Below, one piece after another: positions 56,349-64,000 of a DNA stretch of 64,000 nt. Every line of letters starts with the position of its first letter. The first letter of the stretch is position 1. The stretch spans positions 2,418,001 through 2,482,000 of the forward strand of contig NZ_CP029343.1 in assembly GCF_003143515.1 (NCBI RefSeq), written 5' to 3'. The DNA comes from Massilia oculi. Lineage in GTDB: Bacteria; Pseudomonadota; Gammaproteobacteria; Burkholderiales; Burkholderiaceae_D. The position numbers and the translations under genes were made by a program. Under the pieces are notes generated by a model. It was not told the DNA's origin, did not search any database, and saw only the letters and a list, made by a program, of their open reading frames with translations.

Positions 56349-58733
56349 CTACAGCGCTCCGCCTCCCAGCGAATCGAAATGGTTTACACCATTGAAATAA
56401 AAAACGCATCGCAAAGCATTGGCGCCCGAACTGGCAACGTCATTGAATTCCATCAGCGTGCTTCCGCCTGTTCTTGCCCAGACGGTCAGTGACAGGTCTA
56501 CCTGCGGTAAGCCCAAGGTATTCATATAGTCACGGGCCGCGTCGATCAGGGCCTGCCCTTGGGCAACCAGGTCGATCATCGTTCCCGTGGCCCCGCCGAC
56601 ACGGGCCCTCACATGCTCGACAAAGCCGGCCCGGTTCGGAATCGGGATGCCATGGCGAACCGTAAGCTGATCGTACAAGGAAAAGATTGCGCAATTGTTT
56701 TCGTCACCATCCTGGGCGCGATAGCTAAATCCGAGTTCGGCCAGCGTGACAAGGGGATCGGTCGTGTCCTTCTTCCCCATCTGCACTCGCGCCAGGAACC
56801 GGTGCAATCCGCCGGCTACCGTGCTCATCGTCAGTTTATCTTCGCCGGTATGCGGCGCCATGGCAAACAGGTATTCCAGGGTTTTGCGGCTCAAGACATC
56901 GCCCAGCTCTTCTTTCACCGCCCTGTTCGCAGCCAGGAAGTTCAAGAGATCCACGACGCCGCGCGCCCGACGTGTGACGACCGTCCGCGCCGTCACGTCC
57001 GAGAGGGCGGTGGATTCGCTGCGCATGATCTCGGCGCCATTCGTCCCTGCAAACAGCGGACGCTCTTCGCCCGAGCCGGTTGCAAAGGACTCGACCAGGC
57101 CTGGCTGGTCGGCCTCATCCTTTCTGCTTGCGACCGCGTGAAACGCGGCCGCGGCGCTCACCAACGCAATCGAGTGCCGCGAGAGTTCGGCAAACAGGAT
57201 CACCGCAATTACCTTGTGCGCGCGCTCGCGCGCGTCCGGCGAAAAGGCGCTGAATGCATCATGCCCTGCCATTTCCCGCAAGAACAGGCGCGCAACATAT
57301 TTATCAATCGCACCTACACTCTCGTCGCCGTCGAGCTCGCCGATCTCGGTACTAATATAGTCGACCAGCTCTTTCATAAGCGGCTTGTAATCGGTGGCCA
57401 GGCTTCCGCCAAGAACGAACGCGTTGGCCTTCGGACTGATCGTACCGCTGTAGCTGCGATAACGTATCGCATAGCCGGGCAAGTCGCCAGTGCCGCTCTT
57501 GTGTTTCTTGCGTCGACGGATGGCGAGCAAAATCCGTTCGTCCTCGAAATCCCCGGTATTGAAGAGGTCCGTGGTGAGGCTGGCCCTGCGCCGCAGCAGC
57601 GGCAATTTGTTGGCCTGATGCTGCTCGGCTTCCGTGCCAGGCGCGCTGTCTTCGATGAGTTCCTCGCCATCTCTGTCGTCGTTGCCCATCATTTCCGCAA
57701 AGCTGCGCTTCAGCCGCTCCTGTGCTTCCGGCGTACGTTGCTTGGCGGCTTCCTGTGTTGCATGATGCACGCTAGCCAGGTTGACGACCTCGGTCCAATT
57801 GCGAAAGTCCCGATCTTCGACCTCGTCGCCTAGCCACTTCTCGATGATGTCCAAGATAGCCGCCTTGCGTCCCTCGTAGGCTTTCTTGTCGATCGCCTTG
57901 AATAGACCGTGTTTGCGGTCGCCCTTGCGCACAAACAGCAAACTTTTCGTGCGGAGATACTGCCGAATGCTCGCAATGACGTCCCGTACTGTCTCGGAGG
58001 GAACGTCCTTCTTCGAGATCTTGATCTTGCGCTGAATTGGCGATGCTGGCCTTGGAACGGAAGCCGGCCCGCCGCGCCCGGCGGCGCCTGTCGCTTTCGC
58101 CTGCGCGGCGACAGCGACCAAGGCGCGCATCCCCATATCGTCGGCTTCCCGCTCCAGTCCGCAGTCATCGTTGATCGCGACACCTTCTTTCATTTGCACT
58201 GTCGGCCGCACCCTCCCCTGGGCCTGCTGAACCAGATGCCATGCTTCGTGCGGCAGATGGTGCTCCTGCCCTGGTCCCACATGGATGACAGCACCTTGCG
58301 CATAGGCCAGCGCACCTAGCCGCGCCGGCTCCGAGGAGTTGTAATGGACACGCACGTGATCCATGCGCAAGCCGGACAGGTGTTCGATGCCATCCTTGAG
58401 CTGGTCTGGCAAACCTGTCGGGTTCGGAACCGTCTGCGCACTCATCGCGGTCCCACTCATGCCATCCCCGGCCCTCGCCGCAGTCCGACGATCCGCCATG
58501 GCCTGCATGGTCCTACGCTGCATGACGCCCGCACCGCCCTGCAACGTGCCGGCGAAACGCGATAGGCGAACACTACGAGCGCCATGGTTGGCATGCTCCT
58601 GCAATTGTTTCTGGGCTCTTGTCTGCTCCCGCTGGTCGGTAACTGCGGGGACATTATGGGTGAGCTCCTGCACCCGGGCGCTGTCGCGCACAGGTGCCTC
58701 AGCGCCTTGCTGCAAGGGGACGGTGTCGTTCAT
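56349..58733 (-). CDS. DUF4157 protein with OTU-like C-terminus, candidate effector
   Basis: A 794-residue protein. Residues ~107-200 form a DUF4157 domain with zinc-peptidase motif HEAWH at 162-166 (LPHEAWHLVQQAQGRVRPT) and LEREADDMG. This domain often leads toxins loaded into contractile injection systems. The middle (~235-660) is helical and unrecognised. The C-terminus has DGDENNCAIFSLYDQL (Cys681) and FNGVNHFDSL (His785), the Cys/His arrangement of OTU-type deubiquitinases. No signal peptide, immunity gene or injection-system genes are adjacent. Base composition is less GC-rich than neighbours, and similar hairpins flank it, suggesting acquisition. The OTU call is my inference from two motifs. 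Confidence 0.78.
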   Translation of the reverse strand: MNDTVPLQQGAEAPVRDSARVQELTHNVPAVTDQREQTRAQKQLQEHANHGARSVRLSRFAGTLQGGAGVMQRRTMQAMADRRTAARAGDGMSGTAMSAQTVPNPTGLPDQLKDGIEHLSGLRMDHVRVHYNSSEPARLGALAYAQGAVIHVGPGQEHHLPHEAWHLVQQAQGRVRPTVQMKEGVAINDDCGLEREADDMGMRALVAVAAQAKATGAAGRGGPASVPRPASPIQRKIKISKKDVPSETVRDVIASIRQYLRTKSLLFVRKGDRKHGLFKAIDKKAYEGRKAAILDIIEKWLGDEVEDRDFRNWTEVVNLASVHHATQEAAKQRTPEAQERLKRSFAEMMGNDDRDGEELIEDSAPGTEAEQHQANKLPLLRRRASLTTDLFNTGDFEDERILLAIRRRKKHKSGTGDLPGYAIRYRSYSGTISPKANAFVLGGSLATDYKPLMKELVDYISTEIGELDGDESVGAIDKYVARLFLREMAGHDAFSAFSPDARERAHKVIAVILFAELSRHSIALVSAAAAFHAVASRKDEADQPGLVESFATGSGEERPLFAGTNGAEIMRSESTALSDVTARTVVTRRARGVVDLLNFLAANRAVKEELGDVLSRKTLEYLFAMAPHTGEDKLTMSTVAGGLHRFLARVQMGKKDTTDPLVTLAELGFSYRAQDGDENNCAIFSLYDQLTVRHGIPIPNRAGFVEHVRARVGGATGTMIDLVAQGQALIDAARDYMNTLGLPQVDLSLTVWARTGGSTLMEFNDVASSGANALRCVFYFNGVNHFDSLGGGAL

Positions 58734-58867
58734 GACTGAGCTCGCATCATTGGCGCAGCCTGGCGATCGTTGGCGGAATGGATCGACCGGGATGCCTTGT
58801 TCCAGAATGAACTAATGTACCAGAACCAACTTTGTGTGAACAAACGAAGCAATAGGCGGTGTCATCG

Positions 58868-58910
58868 CCAAAAGCAGAAAGAGCACGTGGGTAGACGTGC
58901 TCTCTCTTTT
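58868..58910 (-). terminator. Terminator of the DUF971 gene
   Basis: AGAGCACGT (58880-58888) pairs with ACGTGCTCT (58895-58903); the minus-strand tail is CTGCTTTTGG. It lies about 60 bases past the DUF971 stop. The stem core nearly equals that of the cspA terminator 2.6 kb away. Confidence 0.78.
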
Positions 58911-58960
58911 GTCGCCGTGATCGTTTTTCGCCGATACGAATGCAGCCTCTCGGGCGTCGA

Positions 58961-59404
58961 TCAGCCCTTGCAGCCGCAGCTGCCCGAGCCGCAACCGCCG
59001 CCGCCCGACTTGGCCGGCGCCGAGCCCGGCAGCATGCTGCCCGGCGCGCGGCCGGTTTCTTCGTCGAAGCCGGCCGCCTGCAGGCGCGCCACGTACTGCT
59101 TCCACAGCGACTCCTGGCTGCGGCCCAGCTCGTACAGGTAGTCCCAGCTGAAGATGCCGGTATCGTGGCCGTCCGAGAAGGTCGGCTTGATCGCGTAGTT
59201 GCCGACCTGCTCGACGTCGGCGATGCCGACTTCGCGCTTGCCGACCTGCAGCACTTCCTGGCCCGGGCCGTGGCCCTTCACTTCTGCCGACGGCGAGTAC
59301 ACGCGCATCAGCTCGAACGGGATCGAATAGGCGCTGCCGTCGTCGTAGGCGATGTCGAGCACGCGCGATTTCTGGTGGACGGTCAGTTCGGTTGGATTAG
59401 GCAT
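58961..59404 (-). CDS. DUF971 protein
   Basis: A 147-residue protein with a DUF971 domain (~1-110): VLDIAYDDGSAYSIPFELMR, VGNYAIKPTFSDGHDTGIFS and WDYLYELG. The family resembles a domain of gamma-butyrobetaine dioxygenases and is often near Fe-S or ubiquinone genes; its role is unknown. The C-terminus ends in a Gly/Cys-rich tail (GGGGCGSGSCGCKG) that could bind a metal, an addition beyond the core domain. It follows the HIT gene by 11 bases. Confidence 0.9.
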   Translation of the reverse strand: MPNPTELTVHQKSRVLDIAYDDGSAYSIPFELMRVYSPSAEVKGHGPGQEVLQVGKREVGIADVEQVGNYAIKPTFSDGHDTGIFSWDYLYELGRSQESLWKQYVARLQAAGFDEETGRAPGSMLPGSAPAKSGGGGCGSGSCGCKG

Positions 59405-59415
59405 GAATCTTTTCT

Positions 59416-59844
59416 CTATGGGTTGAAACGGCGCGCGATCGCGGCGCCCAGTTGTCCGGCCAGCGCGCGGCGCGCGGCCAGGGTGTCGGGTTCGGTCTCA
59501 CGCACCGCCTGGGCCCATACGGGCGCCGGGAAGTGCGCGTCGTCCGCGTAGCGCGGAATGATATGCCAGTGCAGGTGCGGCACCACATTGCCCAGGCTGG
59601 CCACATTGACCTTCAGCGGCTGCATGACGTCGCGCACCGCCTCCTCGACCAGGAACACGGCCTCGTTCACCAGCAGCCGGTCGTCGCGCGAAAGATCGCT
59701 CATCTCGCGCACGTGGTCGTGCCAGATCACGCGGCAAAAGCCGGGGTAGTTGGCGTCGTCGACGACGATGACGCTGAATTTGTCGCCGCGCCATACGGTC
59801 GGCACGGCGAGGTTGCACAGCTCGCAGCCAGCTTCCCTCGTCAT
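59416..59844 (-). CDS. HIT family nucleotide hydrolase/transferase
   Basis: A 142-residue histidine-triad protein. The HxHxH motif is [15 protein letters not shown], and the N-terminal CELC pair (GCELCNLA) may bind zinc as in some HIT proteins. Such enzymes hydrolyse nucleoside phosphoramidates or dinucleotides. Its ATG overlaps the stop of the 1340-residue oxidoreductase gene by 4 bases, so both are co-translated. Confidence 0.92.
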   Translation of the reverse strand: MTREAGCELCNLAVPTVWRGDKFSVIVVDDANYPGFCRVIWHDHVREMSDLSRDDRLLVNEAVFLVEEAVRDVMQPLKVNVASLGNVVPHLHWHIIPRYADDAHFPAPVWAQAVRETEPDTLAARRALAGQLGAAIARRFNP

Positions 59845-62800
59845 ACCAGCACCCTTTCGATGCCGCCGTTATTGGCGCGCGCCACGTATTCGGGCAGCCA
59901 GTTCTCGCCCAGCAGGTGCTTCGCGATCTCGACCACGATGTAGTCGGCGGTGGTGCCCGAATCGTCGTTGTAGCGGCTCAGGCCCTGCAGGCAGGACGGG
60001 CAGCTGGTCAGGATTTTCACGTCACCCTTGAAGCCGTCGGCGCGCAGTTTATCGCCGCCCTTGACCATCTCGGCTTCCTTGCGCGAGCGTACCTGGGTCG
60101 AGATGTCGGGACGGCTCACGGCGAAGGTGCCCGACTCGCCGCAGCAGCGGTCGTTCTTCTCGATCTTGACGTCGTCATGCGTGGAGACCAGCGCATTGAC
60201 CGTCTTCACCGAATCCTGCAGCTTCATCGGATTGTGGCAAGGCTCGTGGTACATATAGCGGGTGCCGTTCACGCCCTCCAGCTTGACGCCTTTCTCGAGC
60301 AGGTATTCATGGATGTCCATGATGCGGCAGCCGGGGAAGATCTTCTCGAACTCATAGGTCGCGAGCTGGTCGTAGCAGGTGCCGCAGGAGACCAGCACCG
60401 TCTTGATGTCGAGGTAGTTCAGCGTGTTGGCCATGCGGTGGAACAGCACGCGGTTATCCGTCATCATCTTGTCGGCCTTGTCGTACTGGCCGGCGCCGCG
60501 CTGAGGATAGCCGCAGCACAGGTAACCCGGCGGCAGCACGGTCTGCACGCCGACTTCCCACAGCATCGCCTGGGTGGCCAGGCCCACTTGCGAGAACAGG
60601 CGCTCGGAGCCGCAGCCCGGGAAGTAGAACACGGCTTCGGTGTCGGCGTTGGTCTTTTTCGGGTTGCGGATGATCGGGACGATCTTGTCGTCCTCGATGT
60701 CGAGCAGCGCGCGCGCCGTCTTCTTCGGCAGGTTGCCCGGCATCTTCTTGTTGATGAAGTGGATCACCTGCTCGCGCACCGGCGCCTTGCCGACCGTCGG
60801 CGGCGGCGCGGCGGTCTGTGGCCTGGACAGGCCTTTCAGCAGGCGGTTGCCCATGCGCTGTGCCTTGAAACCGAAATCGATCATCACCTTGCGCGTGGCG
60901 TTGATGGTGGTCGGGTCGGTCGCATTCAGGAAGAACATGGCCGCGCGGTTGGCCGGCTTGAAGCTACGCTTGTCCATCTTGCGCAGCAGGTTACGCATAT
61001 TCATCGACACGTCGCCGAAGTCGATGTTGACCGGACAGGGCGTGACGCATTTGTGGCACACGGTGCAGTGGTCGGACACGTCCTCGAACTCTTCCCAGTG
61101 ACGCAGCGAGACGCCGCGCCGGGTCTGTTCCTCGTACAGGAAGGCTTCGATCAGCGCCGAGGTGGCGAGGATCTTGTCGCGCGGCGAATACAGCAGGTTC
61201 GCCTGCGGCACGTGGGTCGTGCACACCGGCTTGCACTTGCCGCAGCGCAGGCAGTCCTTGATGCTGTTGGCGATCTCGCCGATATCGCTCTGCTGCATGA
61301 TCAGCGATTCGTGGCCCATCAGGCCGAACGACGGCGTATAGGCGTTGCGCAGGTCGGCATGGGCGCCTTCCAGGTTGAGCAGCTTGCCCTTGTTGAAGCG
61401 GCCTTCCGGATCGACGCGCAGCTTGTAGTCGCGGAATTCCTGGATTTCGGAATCGAGCAGGAATTCGAGCTTGGTGATGCCGATGCCGTGCTCGCCCGAG
61501 ATCACGCCGTCCAGCGAGCGCGCCAGCTTCATGATGCGCTCGACCGCCTTGTGCGCGTCCTGCAGCATCGCGTAGTCGTCCGAGTTCACCGGCAGGTTGG
61601 TGTGGACGTTGCCGTCGCCCGCGTGCATGTGCAGGGCGACGAACACGCGCGAACGCAGCACGCGCTTGTGGATCGCGACCGCTTCGTCGAGGATGCACTG
61701 GTAGGCGGCGCCGTTGAAGATCTGGCGCAGCGGCGCGCGCACTTCGGCCTTCCACGAAACGCGCACGGTATGGTCCTGCACCGCGTCGAACAGGCGCGCA
61801 TCGGGCTGGATCGCCAGGCGCTGCAGGATCGCTTCGTTCAGGTGGTCCAGGCCCAGCGTCTGCAGCCGTTCGCGCACTTCGGCCAGCGGCGCATCGAGAT
61901 TGGCCAGGATGAAGGTCCAGCGCTTGTCGACCAGGTCGACCAGGGCGCGCGCCTGCAGCGGACGGTCGCCCATGATCTCGTCGCGGTCGACCCCGTCGCC
62001 GCTGGCGTCGTCGCTCTTGGCCAGCGGCAGGTGGTCGCTGGCGAGGTAGGCGCGCAGCTGGTCAATCAGCTGCAGCTTGTTCTTGATCGACAGCTCGACG
62101 TTGATGCGCTCGATGCCGTCGGTGTACTCGCCCATCCGGTTCAGCGGAATGACCACGTCTTCATTGATCTTGAAGGCGTTGGTATGGCGCGCGATGGCCG
62201 CGGTGCGGGCGCGATCGAGCCAGAACTTCTTGCGCGCCTCGGGACTGACGGCGACGAAGCCCTCGCCCACGCGGGTATTGGCCAGCCGCACCACTTCGGA
62301 GGCGGCCAGCGCCACCGCGTTCTCGTCGTCGCCGACGATGTCGCCGAACAGCGCCATCTTGGGCAGCACGCCGCGCTTGGACTTGGTGGCGTAGCCGACC
62401 GCGCGCAGGTAGCGTTCGTCGAGGTGTTCCAGCCCCGCCAGGCGCAGGGTGGCGAATGCCGGGTCGCCGTTCTTCGGCAGGCTGTCGAGGTAATCCTTGA
62501 TCTCGACGATCGACGGGATCGCGTCGCGCGCCTGGCCGAAGAATTCCAGCGCCACCGTGCGGGTGAACTTGGGCATCTTGTGCAGGATCCATCGTCCCGA
62601 CGTGATCAGGCCGTCGGTGCCCTCTTTCTGGATGCCCGGCAGGCCGGCCAGGAATTTGTCGGTGACGTCCTTGCCCAGGCCTTCCTTGCGGAAGCGCTTG
62701 CCCTCGATGGTCAGGGTCTCGGTGCGGAACGGCTGGCCTTTTGGCGCGCCCTTGACCGAAGGGTGCGTCCATTCGAGCAGGAATTCGGCCGTCGGCGCGT

Positions 62801-63863
62801 CGTGAATCTTGCCCAGGTTGTGGTTGATGCGGGTGACGTCGAGCCAGTCGCCGTTCGGGTCGACCATGCGCCATGACGCCAGGTTGTCGAGCGCCGTGCC
62901 CCACAGCACGGCCTTCTTGCCGCCCGCGTTCATCGCGATATTGCCGCCCACGCAGGAGGCGTGGGCCGAGGTCGGATCGACCGCGAACACGAAGCCGGCC
63001 TTCTCGGCCGCCTGCGACACCCGCTGCGTGACGACGCCGGCATAGGTGTGGATGGTCGCGTATTCGCGGTTCAGGCCAGGCATGGTCGTCATCTCGACCT
63101 CGCCGATGCCGATCAGCTTTTCGGTATTGATCACGGCCGACATCGGCGTGAGCGGGATCGCGCCGCCGGTGTAGCCGGTACCGCCGCCGCGCGGGATGAT
63201 GGTCAGTCCGAGCTCGATGCAGCCCTTGACCAGGCCGGCCATCTCGTCCTCGCTGTCCGGCAGCAGGACCAGGAAGGGATACTCGACGCGCCAGTCGGTG
63301 GCGTCGGTCACGTGCGAGGTGCGGTGCATGCCGTCGAAGCGGATATTGCGCTTGTCGGTATAGGCGCCCAGCACCCTGGTGGCGCGCTTGCGCAGGTCGT
63401 AGGTCTCGGCGAACTCGCGGCCGAAGTCGTCCACGGCGCGGCGCGCGGCCGCCAGCAGCTGTTCGACGGCGGCGCTGCGAATGGCGACCATCGCCGGATC
63501 GCCGTCCGTTGCGGATGCGTCGAGCGCATCGACCGTGGTGCGGCGCTTGTCGATCTCGCCCAGGCGGTGGTGCAGCGCTTCGATCAGCTTGGCCCGGCGC
63601 TTCGGGTTGTCCAGCATGTCGTCCTGCAGGTAGGGATTGCGGCGCACCACCCAGATATCGCCCAGCACCTCGTACAGCATGCGCGCCGAACGGCCCGTCT
63701 GGCGCGCGCCGCGCAGGCTGTCGAGCAACTCCCACGATGACTCACCGAGCAGGCGGATCACGATTTCGCGGTCCGAGAACGAGGTGTAGTTATAGGGGAT
63801 CTCGCGCAGGCGCGCGGGTGCGTTGTCGGCAAGCAGGGTATGGATGTGTGCGGGGGCGTTCAT
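59841..63863 (-). CDS. DUF3683 FAD-linked oxidase fused to Fe-S/CCG reductase
   Basis: A 1340-residue cytoplasmic fusion. An N-terminal DUF3683 region comes first, then an FAD-binding (VAO-type) domain with [20 protein letters not shown], then the FAD-oxidase C domain with [17 protein letters not shown]. The second half has two 4Fe-4S sites ([11 protein letters not shown] and [13 protein letters not shown]) and two CCG domains ([39 protein letters not shown]), like GlcF or LldE. In glycolate oxidase these are separate GlcD and GlcF subunits. Substrate is probably a D-2-hydroxyacid such as D-lactate. Start at ATG 63863. Confidence 0.93.
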   Translation of the reverse strand: MNAPAHIHTLLADNAPARLREIPYNYTSFSDREIVIRLLGESSWELLDSLRGARQTGRSARMLYEVLGDIWVVRRNPYLQDDMLDNPKRRAKLIEALHHRLGEIDKRRTTVDALDASATDGDPAMVAIRSAAVEQLLAAARRAVDDFGREFAETYDLRKRATRVLGAYTDKRNIRFDGMHRTSHVTDATDWRVEYPFLVLLPDSEDEMAGLVKGCIELGLTIIPRGGGTGYTGGAIPLTPMSAVINTEKLIGIGEVEMTTMPGLNREYATIHTYAGVVTQRVSQAAEKAGFVFAVDPTSAHASCVGGNIAMNAGGKKAVLWGTALDNLASWRMVDPNGDWLDVTRINHNLGKIHDAPTAEFLLEWTHPSVKGAPKGQPFRTETLTIEGKRFRKEGLGKDVTDKFLAGLPGIQKEGTDGLITSGRWILHKMPKFTRTVALEFFGQARDAIPSIVEIKDYLDSLPKNGDPAFATLRLAGLEHLDERYLRAVGYATKSKRGVLPKMALFGDIVGDDENAVALAASEVVRLANTRVGEGFVAVSPEARKKFWLDRARTAAIARHTNAFKINEDVVIPLNRMGEYTDGIERINVELSIKNKLQLIDQLRAYLASDHLPLAKSDDASGDGVDRDEIMGDRPLQARALVDLVDKRWTFILANLDAPLAEVRERLQTLGLDHLNEAILQRLAIQPDARLFDAVQDHTVRVSWKAEVRAPLRQIFNGAAYQCILDEAVAIHKRVLRSRVFVALHMHAGDGNVHTNLPVNSDDYAMLQDAHKAVERIMKLARSLDGVISGEHGIGITKLEFLLDSEIQEFRDYKLRVDPEGRFNKGKLLNLEGAHADLRNAYTPSFGLMGHESLIMQQSDIGEIANSIKDCLRCGKCKPVCTTHVPQANLLYSPRDKILATSALIEAFLYEEQTRRGVSLRHWEEFEDVSDHCTVCHKCVTPCPVNIDFGDVSMNMRNLLRKMDKRSFKPANRAAMFFLNATDPTTINATRKVMIDFGFKAQRMGNRLLKGLSRPQTAAPPPTVGKAPVREQVIHFINKKMPGNLPKKTARALLDIEDDKIVPIIRNPKKTNADTEAVFYFPGCGSERLFSQVGLATQAMLWEVGVQTVLPPGYLCCGYPQRGAGQYDKADKMMTDNRVLFHRMANTLNYLDIKTVLVSCGTCYDQLATYEFEKIFPGCRIMDIHEYLLEKGVKLEGVNGTRYMYHEPCHNPMKLQDSVKTVNALVSTHDDVKIEKNDRCCGESGTFAVSRPDISTQVRSRKEAEMVKGGDKLRADGFKGDVKILTSCPSCLQGLSRYNDDSGTTADYIVVEIAKHLLGENWLPEYVARANNGGIERVLV

Positions 63864-64000
63864 GAATTCTGGTCGACGATCGGACAGGCCCGAAGGACGT
63901 TCATTCTAGCTTATTGCGATGCACCACGCTCGGTTAATGCCCGGGCCGCCAAGCTGGGCCACACAACAAAATGTCTATACTAATTTCAAAGACCAAACTT
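63864..64000. other. Upstream region of the oxidoreductase gene
   Basis: No gene is supported up to the window end. It holds the leader and promoter of the minus-strand oxidoreductase gene; no distinctive motif was found. Confidence 0.5.

Noticed and set aside
56349..58733. Part of an extracellular contractile injection system locus
   Set aside because: No sheath, tube, baseplate or AAA genes are in the window; only the DUF4157 domain suggests a link.
59916..62876. A 986-codon plus-strand frame
   Set aside because: Antisense to the FAD/Fe-S oxidoreductase gene; composition typical of a shadow.

Overview
The window is GC-rich bacterial DNA with dense, short-spaced genes. The gene content and order point to a betaproteobacterium of the Oxalobacteraceae, most like the Massilia/Telluria/Duganella group: ubiE..ubiJ-ubiB, fmdB-DUF502-aspS-nudB-nuclease-clsB, a cydDC-cydABX operon with a GbsR/MarR regulator, and a DUF3683 FAD/Fe-S oxidoreductase. 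This is inference from family recognition; no 16S, tRNA or rRNA gene was seen. Most of the window is ordinary chromosome.

Layout. 1-5.6 kb: a Tat-exported DUF2264 protein, a soluble kinase/TPR response regulator pair, and an MnmC reduced to its oxidoreductase half. 5.6-6.9 kb: a soxR-led cluster (soxR, MbcA/ParS-like small protein, tag) with a SoxR box. 7-8.6 kb: an exported methyltransferase between two clusters of related short repeats. 8.6-12.9 kb: a KgtP-type 2-oxoglutarate transporter divergent from a two-component system, with a perfect 36-bp palindrome between them. 12.9-20.5 kb: MocR/OsmC/PaiB-like cluster, DUF4142, an exported phosphoesterase, GyrI-like, O-methyltransferase and DUF2807 proteins, DUF4326. 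20.6-28.7 kb: cytochrome bd operon (DUF2946-cydD-cydC-cydA-cydB-cydX) with regulators on both sides. 28.8-36.9 kb: a beta-oxidation operon under a TetR regulator. 37-48 kb: hslR, clsB, nuclease, nudB, aspS, DUF502, fmdB, ubiB, ubiJ, Tim44, ubiE.

The unusual part is 48.6-55.8 kb. A sigma-54 activator with a VpsR-like N-terminus lies just upstream of a well-formed -24/-12 promoter. That promoter faces five genes: a 736-residue secreted protein (Asn/Thr/Ser-rich then Gly/Ala-rich), a 133-residue secreted protein, a stand-alone exported C39 peptidase, a 178-residue secreted protein, and a coiled-coil/beta-barrel outer-membrane protein. All three non-enzyme secreted proteins carry, after their Sec signal, an RGG site with hydrophobic residues at -4 and -7, like a double-glycine leader, and end in related QN-rich segments. 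I read this as a candidate biofilm-matrix or amyloid-type secretion system in which a periplasmic C39 peptidase matures its substrates. It resembles the Fap layout (amyloid, C39, barrel) but has different subunits.

55.9-64 kb: cspA, then an accessory 794-residue protein with a DUF4157 HEAWH metallopeptidase-like domain and a C-terminal OTU-like cysteine protease signature (a candidate effector), bracketed by similar hairpins. After it come DUF971, HIT and a 1340-residue fused FAD/Fe-S oxidoreductase.
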